Source of the DNA: Flavobacteriales bacterium
Lineage (GTDB): Bacteria > Bacteroidota > Bacteroidia > Flavobacteriales_F > PHOS-HE28
Direction: 5' to 3'
NCBI GenBank assembly: GCA_020635725.1
Contig: JACJZF010000006.1
Span: forward strand, 1 to 64,000
DNA: 64,000 bases
The translations under genes were made by a program, and so were the position numbers. The stretch's first letter is position 1; every line of letters starts with the position of its first letter. A model generated the notes under the pieces. The model was given only the letters and a program-made list of their open reading frames with translations. It did not search any database and was not told the DNA's origin. Positions 8,877 to 18,311 of this stretch are shown here, piece after piece.

Positions 8877-10328
8877 ATGTCCCTGGTTTGGGTCTTCGGG
8901 CAGGGTTACGTGGGCATCGACTACTGGGAGTGGGCCATGGCCGCGCTCTACGTGGTGATCCTGTACATCTACTTCGCCCGGATCAAGAATGTCAACATCA
9001 AGACCGCGCCGGAGTACCGTCACTTCCTCTGGGGCCTCTGGGCCAAGGTGCTTGGCGGGGTGGCCTTCAGCCTGATCTACTTCTATTACTACGGAGGGGG
9101 CGATACCATCATGTATTTCTACAGCGCGGTGGCCCTGAGCAAGATGGCGACTTCCGTCGATTTCTTCACGTACCTCGATGTGCTGACCGGTCCCAACGAT
9201 ACGGAGCATCTCGACCTGTTCAACGATATCACCGGATGGCCGTTCGCGTACATGTACTTCGACTCGCGCGCCTATTTCGTGGTGCGGCTCATCTCCCCGC
9301 TGGTGATCGCCACGTTCAACAGTTACCTCATCACCACCATTGTGCTGGCGAGCTGGTCCTACTTCGGCCTCTGGCGGTGCTACCGCACCTTCGTCTCGTA
9401 TTTCCCGGCGCTCACCGACAAGTTCGCGATCGCGTTCCTCTACATGCCCTCGGTGGTGTTCTGGGGGTCAGGCATCATGAAGGACACCTTCACCATGAGC
9501 GCTACATGCTGGTGGGTCCATTGCCTCGATGAGGTGTTCTTCAAACGGCGGCGCCTCGGCTATAACATCGCAGGCCTGGTGGTGAGCTCCGTCGCGCTCA
9601 TCGTGATGAAGCCGTACATCTTCATGGCCTTGTTCCCGGCCTCGGTGCTCTGGCTGCTGTACTTCCGGGTGGCCCGCCTACGCAGCGCCTTCCTGAAGTT
9701 CATCCTGATGCCCCTGGCCTTCTCCGGCATGCTAGGCGCATCGTTCTACGTGCTGAACTCGCTTGGCGACAAGCTCGATAAATTCTCCCTGGACAAGGCG
9801 GTCGGAACCGTGGTGACCCTGCAGGCGGACATGAAGCGCACCGATCTTTACGGCGGCAATTACTTCGATATAGGCCCGCTCGACGGCTCCCTTCCCAATC
9901 TGCTGGGTAAGTTCCCGGTGGCCACCACGGCTGCGCTCTTCCGGCCATTCATCTGGGAGGCGCGGAACGTGGTCATGCTGCTGAGCGGACTGGAGAACGT
10001 ATGGCTTCTGGGCTTCTGCGCGCTGCTGCTGCTGCGGACGCACGTTCGGTTCTTCTTCAGGGCCATCGTTGGGAACCCGCTCGTGCTGCTCTGCATGGTC
10101 TTCGTGCTGATCTTCGGCTTCACGGTCGGCATCTCCACACCGAATTTCGGGGCGCTGGTGCGTTTCAAGATTCCGCTGATCCCGTTCATGGTCTCTTCCT
10201 TCTATATCATCTCCTATCTCAACGAGCACCGTCGATTCGCCGTCCGCAACCACCTGCGGTTCTCCATTCGCGACTTCGTGTCCGGCCAGCCAAGGGCCGT
10301 GAACGGGGCGGAGCCGATACCTTCCTGA
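8877..10328 (+). CDS. Polytopic membrane protein, possible polysaccharide polymerase
   Basis: A 483-residue protein starting MSLVWVFGQG, with about ten hydrophobic helices along its whole length and the motifs FYYYGGGDTIMYFYSA (about residues 66-81) and FAIAFLYMPSVVFWGSGIMKD (about 182-202). The size, helix number and a large loop in the second half resemble EpsG/Wzy-like O-antigen polymerases and related membrane glycosyltransferases. No family signature is decisive. It is followed after 2 bp by a glycosyltransferase, so the two probably act on the same surface glycan. A CATCTTTG sequence ends only 4 bp before the ATG, suggesting a very short leader or a somewhat later start. Confidence 0.75.
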   Translation: MSLVWVFGQGYVGIDYWEWAMAALYVVILYIYFARIKNVNIKTAPEYRHFLWGLWAKVLGGVAFSLIYFYYYGGGDTIMYFYSAVALSKMATSVDFFTYLDVLTGPNDTEHLDLFNDITGWPFAYMYFDSRAYFVVRLISPLVIATFNSYLITTIVLASWSYFGLWRCYRTFVSYFPALTDKFAIAFLYMPSVVFWGSGIMKDTFTMSATCWWVHCLDEVFFKRRRLGYNIAGLVVSSVALIVMKPYIFMALFPASVLWLLYFRVARLRSAFLKFILMPLAFSGMLGASFYVLNSLGDKLDKFSLDKAVGTVVTLQADMKRTDLYGGNYFDIGPLDGSLPNLLGKFPVATTAALFRPFIWEARNVVMLLSGLENVWLLGFCALLLLRTHVRFFFRAIVGNPLVLLCMVFVLIFGFTVGISTPNFGALVRFKIPLIPFMVSSFYIISYLNEHRRFAVRNHLRFSIRDFVSGQPRAVNGAEPIPS

Positions 10329-10330
10329 GC

Positions 10331-11593
10331 ATGGCTTCACCGCAGCATGCAGAGGAGCGGCGGGTGCTGGTGCTTTGTGGCCATGGCATCAACGACCCCT
10401 TGGTCTCCACGCTCATGCTGGACTATGTGCTGCGCCTGCAGGCTGGCGGAAGCGTGGGCCGGATCCTGCTGATCACCGAGGAGCACGACTCTTCAGGCGC
10501 CTCGCCCGAATCCTTGGTCCGGATGAAGCAAGCCGGAATCGCCTGGCGCCCGCTTCGATACGATGTGCGCGGCTGGCAGCTGGTCCAGCGCATGCGCAAC
10601 ATGCTCCTGCTGCTCTGGCATGCCTGGCGTTTCATGGGTTTCAGCCGGCAGCGGGTCGTTGTCGGATTCCTCTCGTTCGCGGGCAGCTATGCCACGGTGC
10701 TGCGCGCCTTGGTGCGCGCGCGCTTGGTGATCGTGAATTTCGAGCCGCACAGCCGGTACATGATCGAAGGCGGCACCTGGCGGCCCGGCAGCCTGAAAAC
10801 TAGGCTCACCCAATGGTTCGAGCGTCGTCAGGTGGCCCGTGCGGATGCGATCATCGCGCCGTCCGAAGCGGTGATGGACATGGTCCTGGAGCAGCGGAGC
10901 CGAGCCCCCGTCCGACTGCAGGGTGTGACCATCGATGCGGACTCCTATGCTCGGGACGAAACAGCGGGCAACCGTGTCAGGGAGCAACTCGGGTTGAAGG
11001 ACCGCTACATCATTCTCTACATCGGCAAGTTCCGAGACCTCTACCATAGCGAGGCGGAGTACTTGCGCTTCATGCAGGAAAGCCTGATCGCCGTGCCTGA
11101 TGCGCATCACGTGATCATCACGCAAGACGCGCATGCCGAGGCCTTTCGTTCGCACGCGCTCTGGGGTGGCATTTCCGCTCGCTGCAGCTTGATTCCTCCG
11201 ATGCCGCCTGCAGCGCTGATCCCTTATCTCAGCGCGGCCGATATCGGTGTGGTCGCGGTTCCGCCCACGCCCTCGCAGCGTTTCCGCTCACCGGTGAAAT
11301 CCGCCATGTATTGGGCCGCCGGCCTGCCGATCCTGATCGCCCAAGGAGTGTCGGACGATTGGAAGGTGGCGGATTCGGAAGGCGTGGGCGTGGTGCTCCC
11401 GGATCTCGTCGGTGCCGATGCTGGGCGATTGCGGCGGTGCATCGATGCGCTGCGCGCGCAGTCCCGGGAATCGCTCGCGCGGCGATGCGCCGAAACGGCG
11501 AGGCGATCGCGGGATACCAGCCTCATGGTGGATTTGTTGCGCGAAGCGATCACGGAAGGCTTCGGACCATCGGATGGTCGCGCAGCGAATTGA
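10331..11593 (+). CDS. Glycosyltransferase, GT4-like
   Basis: A 420-residue GT-B-type protein beginning MASPQHAEERRVLVLCGHG. It has a basic, aromatic acceptor domain, the linker IILYIGKFRDLYHSEAEY at about residue 225, and a C-terminal donor domain with LIPYLSAADIGVVAVPP and SPVKSAMYWAAGLPILIAQG, the counterpart of the E-x7-E region with a proline-serine-proline-x-K variant. The start is placed 2 bp after the membrane protein's stop. It likely extends the glycan polymerised or exported by its partner. It converges with the GT39-like gene. Confidence 0.85.
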   Translation: MASPQHAEERRVLVLCGHGINDPLVSTLMLDYVLRLQAGGSVGRILLITEEHDSSGASPESLVRMKQAGIAWRPLRYDVRGWQLVQRMRNMLLLLWHAWRFMGFSRQRVVVGFLSFAGSYATVLRALVRARLVIVNFEPHSRYMIEGGTWRPGSLKTRLTQWFERRQVARADAIIAPSEAVMDMVLEQRSRAPVRLQGVTIDADSYARDETAGNRVREQLGLKDRYIILYIGKFRDLYHSEAEYLRFMQESLIAVPDAHHVIITQDAHAEAFRSHALWGGISARCSLIPPMPPAALIPYLSAADIGVVAVPPTPSQRFRSPVKSAMYWAAGLPILIAQGVSDDWKVADSEGVGVVLPDLVGADAGRLRRCIDALRAQSRESLARRCAETARRSRDTSLMVDLLREAITEGFGPSDGRAAN

Positions 11594-11650
11594 GGAGCGA
11601 AGGAGCGAGGTGCGGACCGCGGAGCGATCGCCAGCCGTGCTCGTCGCCTG

Positions 11651-13351
11651 CTATTCGCGCAGCTGATACACGTGTTGAAGGCTATCCGCGTAGATCCGCT
11701 CATACCGCGTGTCGCTGATCGGATGTGCCGCGCGCACGAGCAGGATCTCATGCGCACCGGCCTGAAGGAGGCTGTCTCGGTCCACGCCTTCAGCGGAGAG
11801 CGTGTATTCCAACTGAATCCCGCGTGCGCGCATCTCGAAGGTGAGGTTGTCGCCCATGACCACGAACTCGCAATAGACATCGTGCCTGCCGGTGGCCAGC
11901 ACGGCATCGACCATGCGGGCCGCGCCATGGCTCAGGTACTCGACCCGCTCGCGTCGCTGGTCGAAGGAGCCGATCTGCACGGCGATCACCGCCACCACGG
12001 TCGGGAACGCCAACAACGCTTGCCACCGCGCGGGTAGCTGCCAGGGAAGCATGCGACCAAGCGCCTGCAGGCATAATCCGAGGCTCATGGCCAGCGCTAT
12101 GCACAGGTATATCCATGTCCGCTCGAACGGAATCACGCGATGCACAAGGGGAATGAGCAGGGATCCGAACACGATGAACGCGGCCGCCTTCCCTGCCACA
12201 CGCGACTCGCCGCGCGAGCCAAGGAAACCAGCCAGCACCACGAGCAGTGCGATCACGAAGCCGTGCGAGGTTCCCGATATCCAGGCGAAGGTGCTCTCGA
12301 AATGGCCCAACCAGCCATGCACCACCTCGGTGAAGCTCACAGGCGCCACCCACGGATTGCTCAGGATGGCGGCTGGCCCGCTCAGCAGCAATGCGGGAGT
12401 GTAGAACAGCAGGGTGAGGCCGGCGAGCGCCATGCCTGAATGGAGCCACGCCTTGAGGAAGCCAGGAGTCCGCACCGGACCCATGAGCAGCAGGAAGCCG
12501 TAACAGAGCGCTGCTGGATAAAGGAAGGAGGGCATGGTGCATAGGCCGATCGGCGAGGCCAATGCCAGCGCCGTGAGCGCGCGTCGATCACCATGCGTGG
12601 CCGCGGACATGGTCGCCCAGTAAGCGCCTATGAAAGCCAGTACCACCAGCATGTAGCCGCGCGAGGAGTAGCCATAGAAGAGCAGGGGATAGCTGCACAC
12701 CGCGAGCACGGTGGCGAGCATGGCCGGCCAGGCGCCGAGGTAGCGCCGCAGCAACAGGTGCAGCAGCACTTGGGCCAGGAGCGCTTCGATCAGCACCGGT
12801 ATCCGCATCGCGGTCAGCGTATCCACAGGGAGCAACCCGAAAAGCGAGACCAGCAGCGAGTGCAGGATGTGGTTGTTGGGTGCCGAGTAGTAGCTGAGCG
12901 CCACAAGCGGTCCACGGGAGGCATATTGCAACCAGGTCACCGCTTCATCGGTGTGCGAGGGCTCGTGCAGCGCCCAGTGGGATCGCAGTGCCGTGCAGAA
13001 GAGGGCGAGCACGACGAGCATCCAGCGTTCCCACACAGCCATCCGCTCCCATACGCACCGCAGCGCGTGGCGAGCTGCGCGCACGGCGTCGGTGGCTTTG
13101 GCGAGCGGCCGCAGGATGAGCGTCGGACGTGTGAAGAGAAGCGCAGCCGCGGCTAGAAGGCCGAGCATCGCGATGCGTAAGAGCGAGAAGCGCGCGGGCG
13201 TGAGCTGGGATGCGATTCGGTCTGGCTTCGTGTATCCGGTGGCACGGGCGACCACGGAGATGAACTCCGCATGCTCCAACGAGATGAGCAGGATGAAGAG
13301 CGTGATAGCCAACAAACCCGCCGCAGCGGACAAGGCTTTCACGATTCTCAT
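11651..13351 (-). CDS. GT39/ArnT-like integral membrane glycosyltransferase
   Basis: A 566-residue protein with about 11-12 transmembrane helices and a soluble C-terminal domain of roughly 100 residues. The first periplasmic loop carries HEPSHTDEAVTWLQYAS (about residues 132-148), an acidic DE pair in the position of the catalytic acidic residue of GT-C enzymes that use polyprenyl-phosphate sugars. It is followed by YYSAPNNHILHSLLVSLFG, typical of the PMT/ArnT superfamily. It is probably a periplasm-facing sugar transferase acting on lipid or protein. It lies 55 bp downstream of the GT2 gene and is likely the last gene of the minus-strand cluster. Confidence 0.8.
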   Translation of the reverse strand: MRIVKALSAAAGLLAITLFILLISLEHAEFISVVARATGYTKPDRIASQLTPARFSLLRIAMLGLLAAAALLFTRPTLILRPLAKATDAVRAARHALRCVWERMAVWERWMLVVLALFCTALRSHWALHEPSHTDEAVTWLQYASRGPLVALSYYSAPNNHILHSLLVSLFGLLPVDTLTAMRIPVLIEALLAQVLLHLLLRRYLGAWPAMLATVLAVCSYPLLFYGYSSRGYMLVVLAFIGAYWATMSAATHGDRRALTALALASPIGLCTMPSFLYPAALCYGFLLLMGPVRTPGFLKAWLHSGMALAGLTLLFYTPALLLSGPAAILSNPWVAPVSFTEVVHGWLGHFESTFAWISGTSHGFVIALLVVLAGFLGSRGESRVAGKAAAFIVFGSLLIPLVHRVIPFERTWIYLCIALAMSLGLCLQALGRMLPWQLPARWQALLAFPTVVAVIAVQIGSFDQRRERVEYLSHGAARMVDAVLATGRHDVYCEFVVMGDNLTFEMRARGIQLEYTLSAEGVDRDSLLQAGAHEILLVRAAHPISDTRYERIYADSLQHVYQLRE

Positions 13352-13406
13352 GGCGCCAATGTAGCCGAGCGCAGCGAAGTGGATCCGAGGCGCGTAGGGA
13401 TCCGGA

Positions 13407-14216
13407 TCACCTGAAGAGCGCCAACACAGCGCGCAGGTGCCTGCCCGCTTTCCAGAAGGTCCCGGCCATCATGCGCCGCCGTCGGATCTCGTACTCCAGA
13501 CCCTGCGCCCAGGTCACCATGCGGCGGCGCCGCAGCTCGCGTCCGATCCAGATCATCGAGCTCTCCATGCCCTCGAAGTTGGTCGCCATCGAACTGGAGC
13601 CCGTGCGACGATACAGCAGGATCTCCTCCTCGGTGAAGCCGAAGCGTTTCCCAGACGAGTAGCACATGCAGAAGAAGAGGTCCTCCGCGTGGCTGATGGT
13701 CTCGGTGTAGCGCAATGTCTGATCCGGCGACCAACGGATCATCCAGCTGGGCCCCATGAAGCACCGCGCGCTGAAGGTGACCAATTCGTGGAAGGGGTCC
13801 TGCACCGCTTGCGGGACGTAGGTGCGTAGCGTGCGCTGGAGCTTGATGTCCTTGAAGGTGACACGGCCATCCACGATGTCCAGGCCAGGATCCTTGCTGA
13901 ACACATCAAGCCGGGTCTCCAGGCTCCGTGGCGAGAGCACATCGTCCGAATCGAGGCAGCAGAGAAAGGATCCATGTGCCTTTTCCAGGGCCAGATTGCG
14001 CGCGCTGCCGATGCCGCCGTTGTGCTTGCGCAGGAATCGGATGCGCGGGTCCTTGTAGCGCTTGGCCACTTCAGCGGTGCGGTCGGTGCTGCCATCGTCC
14101 ACCACGAAAAGCTCCCAGTTCGGGTACGTCTGCGCGAGTACCGATTCAATGGCCTCGGCAATGAAGCGCTCCGCGTTGTACGCGGGCATCACAATGGTCA
14201 CGAGCGGCTGCTCCAT
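13407..14216 (-). CDS. Family 2 glycosyltransferase
   Basis: A 269-residue GT-A enzyme. The N terminus shows VTIVMPAYNAERFIAEAIES (about residues 6-25), then the nucleotide-binding VVDDGSTDRT (about 38-47), the GIGSARNLALEKA helix and the metal-binding CLDSDDVLSP (DxD-type, about 87-96). It transfers a sugar from a nucleotide donor at the cytoplasmic face. The C-terminal 40 residues are basic and may contact the membrane. The start overlaps the upstream GT4 gene by 19 bp, so the genes are coupled. Confidence 0.9.
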   Translation of the reverse strand: MEQPLVTIVMPAYNAERFIAEAIESVLAQTYPNWELFVVDDGSTDRTAEVAKRYKDPRIRFLRKHNGGIGSARNLALEKAHGSFLCCLDSDDVLSPRSLETRLDVFSKDPGLDIVDGRVTFKDIKLQRTLRTYVPQAVQDPFHELVTFSARCFMGPSWMIRWSPDQTLRYTETISHAEDLFFCMCYSSGKRFGFTEEEILLYRRTGSSSMATNFEGMESSMIWIGRELRRRRMVTWAQGLEYEIRRRRMMAGTFWKAGRHLRAVLALFR

Positions 14217-15589
14217 GCGGCTGCGTTGGCGGTTTCTGTGATCGCGGCAGCGAACGATTCGGTGATGCGCTCGATGTGGAACGAACGGATGAAAGGCTTA
14301 TCGGGCCTCAAGCGGATACGGCCCTCGAGCAGGTCGGTGAGCCGGAGCGCGGCGCCTTCCGGGTCGTCCGGTGGGCAGTCGATGGCCATGCCGGTCCGCA
14401 GCAACAGGTCGCGTTGCGCGCCCTCCGATACGAACGCGACCATCGGCTTGCCTTGGGCCAGGTACTCGAAGGTCTTCCCGGCTATGCTGTAGTCTCGGCC
14501 GCCCACCACCTTGGATGAGGTGATCAGCAACGCGTCGCACCGCGCTTGGAAGCGCAAGGCGGATTTATGGTCCGCACGGCCCAGGAAGGTCACCTTGTCC
14601 GCGAGACCGAAGCGCTCGCGCATCTCCACGAGCCAGGCGGGCGCTTCGCCCATGAACTCCACGTTGAGCAGGCCGTAGAGGTCGGGGCGAGTCTCTCGCA
14701 GCCGCTCCAGCGCACGGAAGAAGGCCCACGGCGAACGGTACAGCCAGTCCTCTCGACGAGGAGCGTACTGGAGGTACTGGTGCGGTTTCTTCCGCCACCA
14801 CGGCTTGAACATGAGGTCGCGCTGGTACGGCGTGTAGTAGAAGCTGCCCACATAACCGATGGTGAAGGGTCGATCCCTGGTAGCGGCGGCCAGGTCCACT
14901 TCATCGGGCAGCTCAGGAGCAGGTTGATCATAGCCGTTGGTCACCAGGCGATAGCGCTCGGGCTCGATATCCGGATGCGATCGCTGGAGGTCGGTGATGG
15001 TCTGCGCCGAGGTGACCGTGATGCGGGATGCCGCCCGTAGCACGCGTCGCTCATGCCACAGGCGCCAACGGAAATGCAGATAGCTGACATAGGGCGTGAT
15101 CAGCCAAAGGGTCCACGCGTCGCGCAGGTCGAGCAGGAGCGGGAGCTTCGCCATGCGCGCCACTTCCACGCCGATGGCGCCCGTGCTGAACGGCGGGATC
15201 GAGATGACCACGGCGCGGATGTCATGTTCCTGAAGCGCTGCGCGCGCGGCCGCGAGCACATGGCGGCGCCATCGCCGCGCCACGGGGTCAACGGCGTTCA
15301 GGTAATACGAGTTCCTGAAGCGATCCAGGAAAGAGGGCGGGTCCACCGGCGTGCGTATAATCACCGCGGCGGAATCCGGTATGCCCGACGGGTCCTTGTC
15401 CAACGCGTCCGTGCCATGCGCCGAGGCCTCGGGAGTGATCACCACAGGGGTGATGCCATGCGCATGCAGATGCTTCACGAATTTGAACGGCCGGTGAGAG
15501 CCCCCGATGTTCAACGGCGGGAATTGATACACGATAAAGAGCACCTTCATCGGTTCGGTTTCTGGAGATGGAGTGCGCACCGTGCTCAT
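14198..15589 (-). CDS. Glycosyltransferase, GT4-like
   Basis: A 463-residue GT-B enzyme. The glycine-rich acceptor-side loop is LFIVYQFPPLNIGGSHRP, and the donor domain has VTFLGRADHKSALRFQARCD and SIAGKTFEYLAQGKPMVAFV (about residues 378-397), with the conserved glutamate in KTFEYLA. The start at 15589 overlaps the upstream stop as ATGA. An internal ATG at 15550 (MKVLFIVYQF) matches homologous N termini better and is the alternative. It belongs to the flippase-GT4-GT4-GT2-GT39 cluster on the minus strand. Confidence 0.88.
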   Translation of the reverse strand: MSTVRTPSPETEPMKVLFIVYQFPPLNIGGSHRPFKFVKHLHAHGITPVVITPEASAHGTDALDKDPSGIPDSAAVIIRTPVDPPSFLDRFRNSYYLNAVDPVARRWRRHVLAAARAALQEHDIRAVVISIPPFSTGAIGVEVARMAKLPLLLDLRDAWTLWLITPYVSYLHFRWRLWHERRVLRAASRITVTSAQTITDLQRSHPDIEPERYRLVTNGYDQPAPELPDEVDLAAATRDRPFTIGYVGSFYYTPYQRDLMFKPWWRKKPHQYLQYAPRREDWLYRSPWAFFRALERLRETRPDLYGLLNVEFMGEAPAWLVEMRERFGLADKVTFLGRADHKSALRFQARCDALLITSSKVVGGRDYSIAGKTFEYLAQGKPMVAFVSEGAQRDLLLRTGMAIDCPPDDPEGAALRLTDLLEGRIRLRPDKPFIRSFHIERITESFAAAITETANAAAWSSRS

Positions 15590-16719
15590 GCGGTGGGGCT
15601 CAACCGGATGATTTGTTCGAGCACATGTCCGTATCGCGCCGCCACATGAGGTTCGGATACCAGCTCGCCCATCTGTTCGGAGATCGGGCGGCCATCCATG
15701 CGCAGGAGCCTATCCCAATGGAGGTCGATCGCATCGGCCCAGGCCACCGCCGTATTCTCCTCCACCAGCACGCCCATTGCCGGTGTAAGGTACTCGCGTA
15801 TGCCGCCAACGGCCGATGCCGCCACGGGCGTGCCGCAGCACAACGCCTCGGCGCATACCGCGGAGAAGGTCTCGTAGTCGCTGGCATGCAGCAGGGCGTG
15901 CGCTTCCTGCATCAACGACGCGGCGTGTTGCGGGCTGGCCTGGCCGATGAGCTCGACGCTCGAGGTGAGGCCGGCGGCTTCGATTGCCGCGCGCATCGTC
16001 TCGACCTCATCTCCTTCGCCAGCGATGCGGAGCCGGGCGTCCCTGCCGCGCGCTCGCAACAGGCCGATGGCTTCGATGAGCACCAGCGGCCGCTTCGGAT
16101 AACGCCACGTGGCGATGGCGAAGAACCGCCCCTCGGTCCGTTGGCCATCCCTTGGCCTGAACAGGCCCGTGTCCACCACGTTGGGCACGATGTGCACCGG
16201 AGGCGATGGAGGACCTGCGAAACCGAGGATGTCATCGGTGAGCGCTTTCGATACCGCGATCACCGGTATGCCCTGATGGAAGATCCGTCGGATGCGATCC
16301 AGGCCCTGCGCGCCCGACTTGAAGCCGAGGCGGTAGATGCTCCAATGCTCGGTGATCACCAGGGGTAGACGCATGACCCGGCGCAGGAGGCCGATGCGCG
16401 TGCAGTTGGGATAGGCGATGTGGAAATTCACCGCGTCGTGCTTCACGGTGCGATCGCGCGTGAACCAGGCCCAGAGGATCACCAGGGTGGCCAGCCACTC
16501 GATCACGTACCAACGTCGAATCGGAGTGGTGATGATCAGCGTCCGATCCGCCTTCAGGCTCTCGCGGCAGATCGACCAGCGCGCGCCCAAGCGCACATCC
16601 AATTGCCAGACCGTGTTCTCGCAGACGCTATCCAATGCGCGGATGTGCCGTTCGATGAAGGGCGTTTCATACGGCTTCAACCTATTCGGATACCAGCCCG
16701 CTATGTGCAGCACCTTCAT
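15586..16719 (-). CDS. Glycosyltransferase, GT4-like
   Basis: A 377-residue GT-B enzyme starting at MKVLHIAGWYPNRLKPYETP, which is the usual N terminus of this group. The frame continues upstream but without family similarity. The donor half shows RFFAIATWRYPKRPLVLIEA, LRIAGEGDEVETM, ALLHASDYETFSAVCAEALC (E-x7-E, about residues 285-304) and GTPVAASAVGGIREYL. It is followed, with a 4-bp overlap, by a second GT4-like gene. It acts in the cytoplasm on a lipid-linked intermediate. The sugar donor is not predictable. Confidence 0.9.
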   Translation of the reverse strand: MKVLHIAGWYPNRLKPYETPFIERHIRALDSVCENTVWQLDVRLGARWSICRESLKADRTLIITTPIRRWYVIEWLATLVILWAWFTRDRTVKHDAVNFHIAYPNCTRIGLLRRVMRLPLVITEHWSIYRLGFKSGAQGLDRIRRIFHQGIPVIAVSKALTDDILGFAGPPSPPVHIVPNVVDTGLFRPRDGQRTEGRFFAIATWRYPKRPLVLIEAIGLLRARGRDARLRIAGEGDEVETMRAAIEAAGLTSSVELIGQASPQHAASLMQEAHALLHASDYETFSAVCAEALCCGTPVAASAVGGIREYLTPAMGVLVEENTAVAWADAIDLHWDRLLRMDGRPISEQMGELVSEPHVAARYGHVLEQIIRLSPTA

Positions 16720-16819
16720 GCGTGATCGCGGGAATGGCACCCACCGGGAGCAAGGCGCGAGACCAGCGGCTTCCTTGCCGCCGCCGGGCTCGTGCAAGCC
16801 GAAGCGTGAGTGAGGCTCA

Positions 16820-18229
16820 TCAGGGCAGGTAGGTAGGCAACCAGCTTCCGAAGATCAGGTAGCGCACGCCGGCCATCGCGGCCCCAAGCACCACGAAGAT
16901 GACGGCGGACCGCGACATGCGGGCCACGCCGTTCAAGCCGGCCTCATTCAGCAACAGAATGCCGAGCACCACCTGGCCCAAGGTGCTCAATCCGCCATAC
17001 AGCAGCACCACAGAGGCGGAATCGGCTCCATGTTTCAAGGCGATCAGCATGGCGGAGAAACGCACGATGAGCATCACGATCCCGAAGATGAGCATCACAT
17101 GCTCGCGCTTCCGCACATTGAAGAGGGTCACCATCGGATCGGTGAGCAGGCGGGTGAAGAACCAAGCGCCGAGCATGGCGGAGATCACGCCCGCATTGCG
17201 CCAGGGTTCACCGAAGAGCAAGGCGAACCCCTCATCGGCGAAGAACGTGAGCAGCAGGAAGGGCCCGATCCCCAACCAGAACAGCCGATCGAAGATGCCC
17301 CCCGTGACCCGCGCCACGTGCCCGGCGATATCATCCCGCAGCTCCGCCATGCGCTGCAGGTAGATGGTGGAGAGCGAATAGCCCATGAAGCGCAGGGGGA
17401 TGAGCAACAGGCTGGCGCCAAGGCCGAATTCGCCCACGATGCGCAGGTCGCCGGCGAGGAGGAAGGTGGGCAGCTGCAAGCCGAAGGTGCTGACCCAGCG
17501 CTCTGAGAAGATCAGCATGGGGTAGCGCTTGTACTCCAGCAACACGGGTCCCATGGCTTTCCACGACCATGTGGCCCACAAGCCGCGCAGGCCGCGTTTG
17601 CTCAGGCTGTAGATGTACACGGGGAGCGCCAGCAGGCGGATGAGCAGATCGCTGAACGGCATGGCCGAGGAGCCTTTGCTCATCCAGCCCAGGGCGACCA
17701 GCAAGGCCCGGATCGATGCCTCGATGGTGCCGCCGATGGTGGCACTGGTACGGAACGCTTTCAAGCGCGTGAGGGCCTGCGTGAAGGCCACGGAGAGCGC
17801 ATAGGCCATGACCCCAATGCCCACGGCGTGTATCCAGGGGCCGAGAGAACTCCACTCGGGAAAAGCACCATATACCAGTCCGGGTATGTAGGAGAGGCCG
17901 GTCACCAATGCGCCCAGCACCAGAGCCGAGGTGATGTTGAAGCGCAGGAGCTGCAGGAAATCCGCCTCCTTGCGCGGGAGGACATAGGCCATGGAGTAGC
18001 CCAGATCGCTCACCGAGGCGAGGTTGATCATGAGCGCCATGTAGATCGCGTAAGCGCCGTAGGCCTCAGGTCCATAGATGCGCGCGATCAGCGGCGTGAG
18101 CAGCAGCTGGCTGGCCATGCCGATCGCGTTGCCGCCCACCACCCCGGCCACGCTGCGCGCGAAGGTGCCCTTGGTCCGCACCCGGGCGATGTCTTCTTTC
18201 AGATGCTGTATGACCCTCCGGTGCGGCAC
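16820..18229 (-). CDS. Wzx-like polysaccharide flippase (MOP superfamily)
   Basis: A 469-residue integral membrane protein with about 12-14 helices. The N-terminal segment FARSVAGVVGGNAIGMASQLL and LIARIYGPEAYGAYAIYMAL is characteristic of oligosaccharide/O-antigen flippases, which move undecaprenyl-linked glycans across the inner membrane. It opens the minus-strand glycosyltransferase cluster, 100 bp before the first GT4 gene. It is divergent from rdgB. Confidence 0.88.
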   Translation of the reverse strand: MPHRRVIQHLKEDIARVRTKGTFARSVAGVVGGNAIGMASQLLLTPLIARIYGPEAYGAYAIYMALMINLASVSDLGYSMAYVLPRKEADFLQLLRFNITSALVLGALVTGLSYIPGLVYGAFPEWSSLGPWIHAVGIGVMAYALSVAFTQALTRLKAFRTSATIGGTIEASIRALLVALGWMSKGSSAMPFSDLLIRLLALPVYIYSLSKRGLRGLWATWSWKAMGPVLLEYKRYPMLIFSERWVSTFGLQLPTFLLAGDLRIVGEFGLGASLLLIPLRFMGYSLSTIYLQRMAELRDDIAGHVARVTGGIFDRLFWLGIGPFLLLTFFADEGFALLFGEPWRNAGVISAMLGAWFFTRLLTDPMVTLFNVRKREHVMLIFGIVMLIVRFSAMLIALKHGADSASVVLLYGGLSTLGQVVLGILLLNEAGLNGVARMSRSAVIFVVLGAAMAGVRYLIFGSWLPTYLP

Positions 18230-18245
18230 CGCTTCTCGTAGCGCG

Positions 18246-18253
18246 CCAAGGTA
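18246..18253 (-). promoter_or_regulatory. Putative -7 element (TACCTTGG) for the flippase-glycosyltransferase cluster
   Basis: TACCTTGG on the minus strand lies 16 bp before the flippase ATG at 18229 and differs from TAnnTTTG at one base. On the other strand CATCTTCG at 18280-18287 could serve rdgB in the same divergent gap. Confidence 0.35.
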
Positions 18254-18311
18254 TCCAAGCGGCGCTCAGTGATCCGACCCATCTTCGCGATCCAGAGACA
18301 CGCTTCGCGGC

